NCBI GenBank assembly: GCA_905371715.1
Contig: CAJPLV010000002.1
Location: forward strand, 1-64,000
Source: Candidatus Saccharimonadota bacterium
Lineage (GTDB): Bacteria; Patescibacteriota; Saccharimonadia; Saccharimonadales; Saccharimonadaceae
Direction of reading: 5' to 3'
DNA length: 64,000 nucleotides
Part shown: positions 59,920-64,000 of the stretch, piece by piece
Layout: each line of letters starts with the position of its first letter
Numbering within the stretch: the stretch's first letter is position 1
Notes under the pieces: model-generated
Told to the model about the DNA's origin: nothing
Database searches by the model: none
What the model saw: only the letters and a program-made list of their open reading frames with translations
Position numbers and translations under genes: made by a program

Positions 59920-60360
59920 GTGAAACTGTCGACAGCGACTGAACAAGCGTGTTGTATTTTGGCGCTTATTGCGTCGCGCAACCTATCCCCTATTACTAAC
60001 GCCGAATTGAGCGAGCGCATGGCGGTATCGCCGTCGTATTTGGCGAAAATTACGCGGCGGTTGGTCGTTGCGGAGCTAATTTTGTCCGAGCCTGGCGCAA
60101 AAGGCGGATTTGTATTGGCGCGACCGATGCGACTAATTACGCTGTTGATGGTTGTTGAGGCGATTGAAGGCGATGAGCCGTTTTTCCAGCCGGCGGGCAT
60201 TGTTGAGCGCGTGTTTAAGAACCGCCGTCGCGCTGTTGAAAAAGGCATGTCTGTGGTGCAGGAAAAAATGCACGAAGCGGAATTGGCGTGGCGGCGCAGT
60301 TTGTCTAGTGTGACGATGCAAGAGATTATCGACGACGCGCTCAAAGGAGAGATGCTATGA
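59920..60360 (+). CDS. Rrf2-family transcriptional regulator without Fe-S cysteines
   Basis: A 146-residue protein. Residues 1-65 are the Rrf2 winged helix: STATEQACCILALIAS, NAELSERMAVSPSYLAKITRRLVVAELI, GAKGGFVLARP. The three cysteines that bind an iron-sulfur cluster in IscR/NsrR-type members are absent from the 90-110 region, so it should sense something else. It overlaps the YhgE/Pip gene by four bases and likely controls that exporter operon. GTG start with TTGGAG 10 bases upstream. Confidence 0.85.
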   Translation: MKLSTATEQACCILALIASRNLSPITNAELSERMAVSPSYLAKITRRLVVAELILSEPGAKGGFVLARPMRLITLLMVVEAIEGDEPFFQPAGIVERVFKNRRRAVEKGMSVVQEKMHEAELAWRRSLSSVTMQEIIDDALKGEML

Positions 60361-62534
60361 CTGAAAAAATAAGAGCAAAATTGCGCGATCGGCGTGATGC
60401 AGTTCGTGCCGAATGGGCGAATTTGCGGCACAACCGTATGCTGCTAATTTCGTGCATCGCATTGTCGATCATTCCGATTTTGTATGGCGGATTTTTTCTC
60501 GGCAGCGTGTGGGACCCGTACGGCAACACTGAGCATTTGCCGGTCGCCGTCGTGAATGAAGATCGGGGCGCGGTGCTAAATGGCAACTTTGTACAAATCG
60601 GGCAGCAAACGGTTGATAATCTAAAGCGTAATCATAGCATGAAGTGGGAGTTTGTATCGGCAGATGAAGCAGCGAAAGGTTTGAATAACGGCGCTTACTA
60701 CATGCGTATTACCATTCCGCGCGATTTTTCGGAAAAAGCAGCAACGGTTGCAACATCATCGCCGCAACAGAGCGTTGTTGAGTACACGACAACGCCATCG
60801 CGTAATTTTGTAGGCTCGGTGATTAGTAATCAGGCAGCGCAGCAGGTTGTGCGATCTGTTTCTACTAAAGTTAGTACCGCATATGTGAGCGCGGTAATGG
60901 CGCAGGTTGGCGAACTTGGCACGGGATTGTCGCAGGCGTCGGCAGGTGCGGCTGCACTGCATGGCGGTAGCGATCAGCTGGCAGGCGGATTGGCGGCGTA
61001 TACGCGCGGCGTCGGGCAATTATCGGCGGGGGCGGATTCGCTTCAGAACGGTTTGTCGCAGCTGCATACTGGTTCAGCGGCGCTTACAGATGGCTTATTA
61101 CAGCTACAAAAACGTTTGCCGGCAAAAAACCAAATCGACCAGCTGATAGCCGGCACGAAACAGGTGCAGAATGGCGTAAATACACTGGCGGCGCAGGTTA
61201 GCGCGGATAATCCGGAAGCGGCAAGGCTGGCAGCAGAAATTACAAAAGAATCTCAGGCGCTTACAAGTAATCTGATGCAGCTTAGCGTTACGCTTGCGCC
61301 GCTAAATCCAGCGCAGTGTCCGGCTTATATTGCTAACGCTGCACCGTCGTTTTCAAAAGTTGAATGCAAGCTAGCGGCATTAAAGCAGCGCGTGGCGGCA
61401 GTAGGCGCGGGTGCAGCTACTGATGTTGATAGCGTGATGGCTGACGTTGTAGCACTGCAGTCGCGCCAAGGGGAGTTGGTAAAAAGTGCTGCAGAATCCG
61501 GCGCAAGACTAAAAACTCATTTAGAGAACTTACAGTTTACTATCGCCAAGCAGCAACAAGCCTTACGTGCTGGCGTTAGCACACTAAGTACCGGTGTTAA
61601 TACCCTTTCACCTAATCTAGTGTCGGCACTCAATGGCTACACGGCAGTATCCCGCGGATCAGAACAGCTGTTAAATGGCGCGGCGGCGCTGACGCGAGGG
61701 CTGGCTGATGTGCAATCTGGTAGTGGTCGGCTATCGTCTGGCGCAAAGCAGTTAGCGGCAAATTCTGGTACGCTCATGAATGGTTCAGTGCAGCTATCGT
61801 CTGGCGCAAACGAATTGTCCGGCAAATTAGCAAAAGCAGCAAACCAGCTTGCATTGCAGCCGACAGGCGATCCGACGGTGCAGCACATTGTGTCGCCTGT
61901 CGCTGCCGACCATCACGTGCAGGGCGACGTGCCTAATTATGGCAACGCCTTATCGCCGTACGTGTTGTCGCTTGGGCTATTTGTCGGTGCGCTGGCATTT
62001 TGCGTAATTTATCCAATTCGCGGATTTTATAGTACGCCGAAAAATGCACGATCGTGGTGGTTGGCGAAAATATCAGTGTTGGCGCTTGAGAGTGTGGCGC
62101 AAGCACTAGTGCTTGACGCAGTGATGGTGTTTGGATTGGGGCTTCATCCGGTGCATCCGGCACAATTTGTCGGATTGTCAATTGTAACATCGCTAACCTT
62201 TATGTCAATCGTGGCGCTACTCGCGATTGCGCTTGATAACGTTGGGCGCTTTTTGGCAATGCTGCTGCTCGTGCTGCAGCTTGGCTCTGCTGAAGGCGTT
62301 TTTCCGATCAACCTGTCGCCCGCTCTGTTTCAGGCGATCAATCCGTTCGTGCCGATGACGTACTCAATCCGCGCCTTTCGCGAAGCAATCTCTGGCGGTT
62401 TGGGGCAGGATATGTTTTGGCAAAGTGAAGCAGTGCTGATGATGTTCCTAGCAGCGGCAAATATATTGTTGATTATATTCTTGTACTGCCACGGTATGAA
62501 GCATTTTAAGCACGAAGCAACGCAGGCATCGTGA
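60357..62534 (+). CDS. YhgE/Pip-type ABC-2 membrane protein
   Basis: A 725-residue protein. One N-terminal membrane helix (about residues 30-52, with the family GGFFLGSVWDPYGN just after), a very long external region of about 480 residues with repeated L-x-x-G/A-x-x-x-L-x-x-G heptads such as QLAGGLAAYTRGVGQLSAGA, and a C-terminal five-helix permease domain. This is the layout of YhgE/Pip (phage infection protein) exporters related to type VII secretion EsaA. It may be a phage receptor or peptide exporter. It overlaps the regulator gene (ATGA). Confidence 0.9.
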   Translation: MTEKIRAKLRDRRDAVRAEWANLRHNRMLLISCIALSIIPILYGGFFLGSVWDPYGNTEHLPVAVVNEDRGAVLNGNFVQIGQQTVDNLKRNHSMKWEFVSADEAAKGLNNGAYYMRITIPRDFSEKAATVATSSPQQSVVEYTTTPSRNFVGSVISNQAAQQVVRSVSTKVSTAYVSAVMAQVGELGTGLSQASAGAAALHGGSDQLAGGLAAYTRGVGQLSAGADSLQNGLSQLHTGSAALTDGLLQLQKRLPAKNQIDQLIAGTKQVQNGVNTLAAQVSADNPEAARLAAEITKESQALTSNLMQLSVTLAPLNPAQCPAYIANAAPSFSKVECKLAALKQRVAAVGAGAATDVDSVMADVVALQSRQGELVKSAAESGARLKTHLENLQFTIAKQQQALRAGVSTLSTGVNTLSPNLVSALNGYTAVSRGSEQLLNGAAALTRGLADVQSGSGRLSSGAKQLAANSGTLMNGSVQLSSGANELSGKLAKAANQLALQPTGDPTVQHIVSPVAADHHVQGDVPNYGNALSPYVLSLGLFVGALAFCVIYPIRGFYSTPKNARSWWLAKISVLALESVAQALVLDAVMVFGLGLHPVHPAQFVGLSIVTSLTFMSIVALLAIALDNVGRFLAMLLLVLQLGSAEGVFPINLSPALFQAINPFVPMTYSIRAFREAISGGLGQDMFWQSEAVLMMFLAAANILLIIFLYCHGMKHFKHEATQAS

Positions 62535-62606
62535 TATTCCTGCTTGACGAATTATAGTACCTTGTATAATATATTACCTATAGCAGCAATAAGCGAAAGG
62601 TATTTC

Positions 62607-63977
62607 ATGAGACGAATTGATATCATCAAGCGCGCCGGTCGAAATCTGCGGCATGCGCGTATGCGCACCATCCTCACTGTTCTTGCGATCAGCGTCGGCG
62701 GTTTCGCGATTACGGCGAGTTTGATGGCTGGCGAAGGCGCGCGGCAATATATTGACCGCATCATCGCTAACAACATCAACCCGAAAGGTTTGATTATTGT
62801 GAAAGATAAAAAGCTTGTGCAGGCGGCGGCAACGACGGGCGCCGCATCGGGTTTGCGCGAGTATAACCCAAATGCAACCTCGTACTACGGACAAGATTAC
62901 GAGTCGGTGACGCAGGCGGATATCGATAAATTACGCCAAAATAAGCAGATTAAGAATGTCGAACCGTTGTATCAATTACAGCCGAAGTACATCGATTTCA
63001 GCAATGTGAAAGATAAAAAATACATCGGTAATGTGATGATGCGCGATAATTCAATCCGCACCGAAACTGCGGCCGGCAAATCGCTTGACGCTGGTGTCGA
63101 GCTCAAAGCTAACGAAGCGGTGCTCCCAGAATCGTATCTGAAGACGCTTGGAGTGAAACATCCGTACGATATCATCGGGCAGAAACTAACGGTTGTAGCG
63201 GCGCAAACGCCGCAAAAAGTCGACAATCAAGCGATAGCTAAAGCATACGCCGAAGGCGGCGAAGCGGCGGTTAGGGCGCTCGTCGAGCCAAAAGAGTTGC
63301 GCAAGGAATTTACGATTGTTGCGGTGACAAAAAAGTCGCCGGACCAGATGGCGAGCCAATCAAGTATTTCTATTGCTCCAAGCGCGGCAAAAGAAATTAG
63401 CGAATTTAGCACGGTCGGCACTGATGCGTATCAGAAATATTTGACAGTTACTGCGACAACGGCTGATGGTATATCGCCAAATACCGCCAAAGAGTCGCTT
63501 GAAAAATCTGGTTTTCATGCAATGACGGCGAGAGATGCGCAGCAGATGCTGTTCCAATTTGTTAACATTCTTCAGACAATTGTTTTAAGCTTCGGCGTGC
63601 TTGCTCTGATTGTGAGCGTGTTTGGAATTGTGAATACGCAGTATATTTCGGTACTGGAACGCACGCAGCAAATCGGGCTGATGAAAGCGCTCGGCGCGAG
63701 CCGCCGCGATATCGGCAAATTGTTCCGCTACGAATCGGCGTGGATCGGCTTCTTCGGTGGCGCTGTTGGTATTTTGCTTGCGTGGATAACGGGCGCGGCG
63801 CTTAATCCGGCTATCAGCAATGCTATTGGTCTTGGTAAAAATCACCTGCTTATTTTCACGCCGAGCGCTGGCATTATAGTGCTGGTGCTGTTGGTCGTAG
63901 TGGCGATGCTTGCTGGATTTTTCCCGAGCCGCAAAGCAGCGAAACTTGACCCGATAGAAGCACTGAGGACAGAGTAG
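62607..63977 (+). CDS. FtsX/MacB-type ABC transporter permease
   Basis: About 456 residues. An N-terminal membrane helix (about residues 20-40) with RMRTILTVLAISVGGFAITAS is followed by a large external domain and three C-terminal helices, with LERTQQIGLMKALGASRRDIGKLF, the FtsX/MacB signature that contacts the ATPase. It is the permease of a tripartite-like or lipoprotein-type exporter; the start of the next gene, directly downstream, is probably the ATPase. AAAGG lies eight bases before ATG 62607, which I prefer to an upstream in-frame start at 62544. Confidence 0.88.
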   Translation: MRRIDIIKRAGRNLRHARMRTILTVLAISVGGFAITASLMAGEGARQYIDRIIANNINPKGLIIVKDKKLVQAAATTGAASGLREYNPNATSYYGQDYESVTQADIDKLRQNKQIKNVEPLYQLQPKYIDFSNVKDKKYIGNVMMRDNSIRTETAAGKSLDAGVELKANEAVLPESYLKTLGVKHPYDIIGQKLTVVAAQTPQKVDNQAIAKAYAEGGEAAVRALVEPKELRKEFTIVAVTKKSPDQMASQSSISIAPSAAKEISEFSTVGTDAYQKYLTVTATTADGISPNTAKESLEKSGFHAMTARDAQQMLFQFVNILQTIVLSFGVLALIVSVFGIVNTQYISVLERTQQIGLMKALGASRRDIGKLFRYESAWIGFFGGAVGILLAWITGAALNPAISNAIGLGKNHLLIFTPSAGIIVLVLLVVVAMLAGFFPSRKAAKLDPIEALRTE

Positions 63978-63987
63978 GAGGAAAGCG

Positions 63988-64000
63988 ATGATTGAATTAC
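63988..64000 (+). CDS. Start of a gene running off the right edge (probable ABC ATPase)
   Basis: GGAGG lies seven bases before an ATG that begins M-I-E-L, the typical opening of MacB-type ABC ATPases, ten bases after the permease stop. Only four codons are visible. Confidence 0.5.

Noticed and set aside
1..64000. Recoded UGA (Gracilibacteria/SR1-type code)
   Set aside because: TGA serves as a functional stop at many gene junctions with ATGA or TGATG overlaps, and no conserved family needs TGA read as an amino acid.
1..64000. CRISPR arrays, insertion sequences, integrases
   Set aside because: I saw no regularly spaced repeats of 25-40 bases, no transposase or recombinase motifs and no target-site duplications.

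Overview
The window looks like a stretch of a Patescibacteria/CPR genome, most probably a Saccharibacteria (TM7) relative. The reasons are indirect. It encodes an arginine deiminase pathway with a YfcC-type antiporter, many small membrane-anchored proteins, dense overlapping operons, standard stop-codon usage (TGA ends many genes, so no Gracilibacteria/SR1-type recoding), and very few biosynthetic genes. No rRNA or single-copy phylogenetic marker is present, so the assignment is an inference. GC content is moderate, and the defence genes and several intergenic regions are visibly more AT-rich.

Layout. 1-7 kb: a house-cleaning Ham1-type pyrophosphatase, a nucleotidyltransferase-fold protein, a metallophosphoesterase, a YraQ/DUF1980 membrane pair, a beta-propeller-like lipid-facing protein and a convergent polysaccharide deacetylase. 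7-18.1 kb: an accessory/defence island. It holds an R-S-E mono-ADP-ribosyltransferase divergent from a class II Fic protein across a palindrome-rich operator, then a type III restriction-modification locus. In that locus mod and res are separated by DUF4145, HEPN, DUF3800 and a tiny overlapping ORF, and res is broken by a one-base frameshift. An inactive ImmA-like/PIN pair closes the island. 18.1-24.4 kb: a SAM-I riboswitch and metK, a large SGNH-VWA-PKD surface protein, a thioredoxin-like protein and an orphan prephenate dehydratase. 24.5-32 kb: a TetR/ABC operon resembling peptide-antibiotic resistance loci, nucleotide-pool enzymes (two Nudix, a second Ham1), AlkD-like repair, nitroreductase and a VanZ-RDD protein. 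32-52 kb: tRNA-Pro(CGG), a DsbA-like pair, an asymmetric heterodimeric ABC exporter, a zincin, two PEBP paralogues, a second DUF3800, a UbiB-like kinase operon, a uracil-DNA-glycosylase-like plus deoxyribosyltransferase-like pair, peptidase M20, CHAP and an ABC-2 exporter. 52-57.3 kb: the arginine deiminase operon with arginine deiminase fused to ornithine carbamoyltransferase, then the antiporter and carbamate kinase. 57.4-64 kb: groES-groEL under tandem CIRCE operators, and an Rrf2-type regulator followed by YhgE/Pip and FtsX-type exporters.

How the parts fit. The arginine pathway gives ATP from imported arginine in three steps. Several exporters, a peptidoglycan deacetylase, a CHAP hydrolase and a giant surface protein fit a small cell living on another bacterium. 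Nucleotide sanitation and repair genes are over-represented. A recurring regulatory design is visible across the window: at ten genes a -10 hexamer ends exactly six bases before the start codon, which places the expected transcription start on the first base of the start codon. This implies widespread leaderless mRNAs next to a class of operon genes with ordinary Shine-Dalgarno sites.
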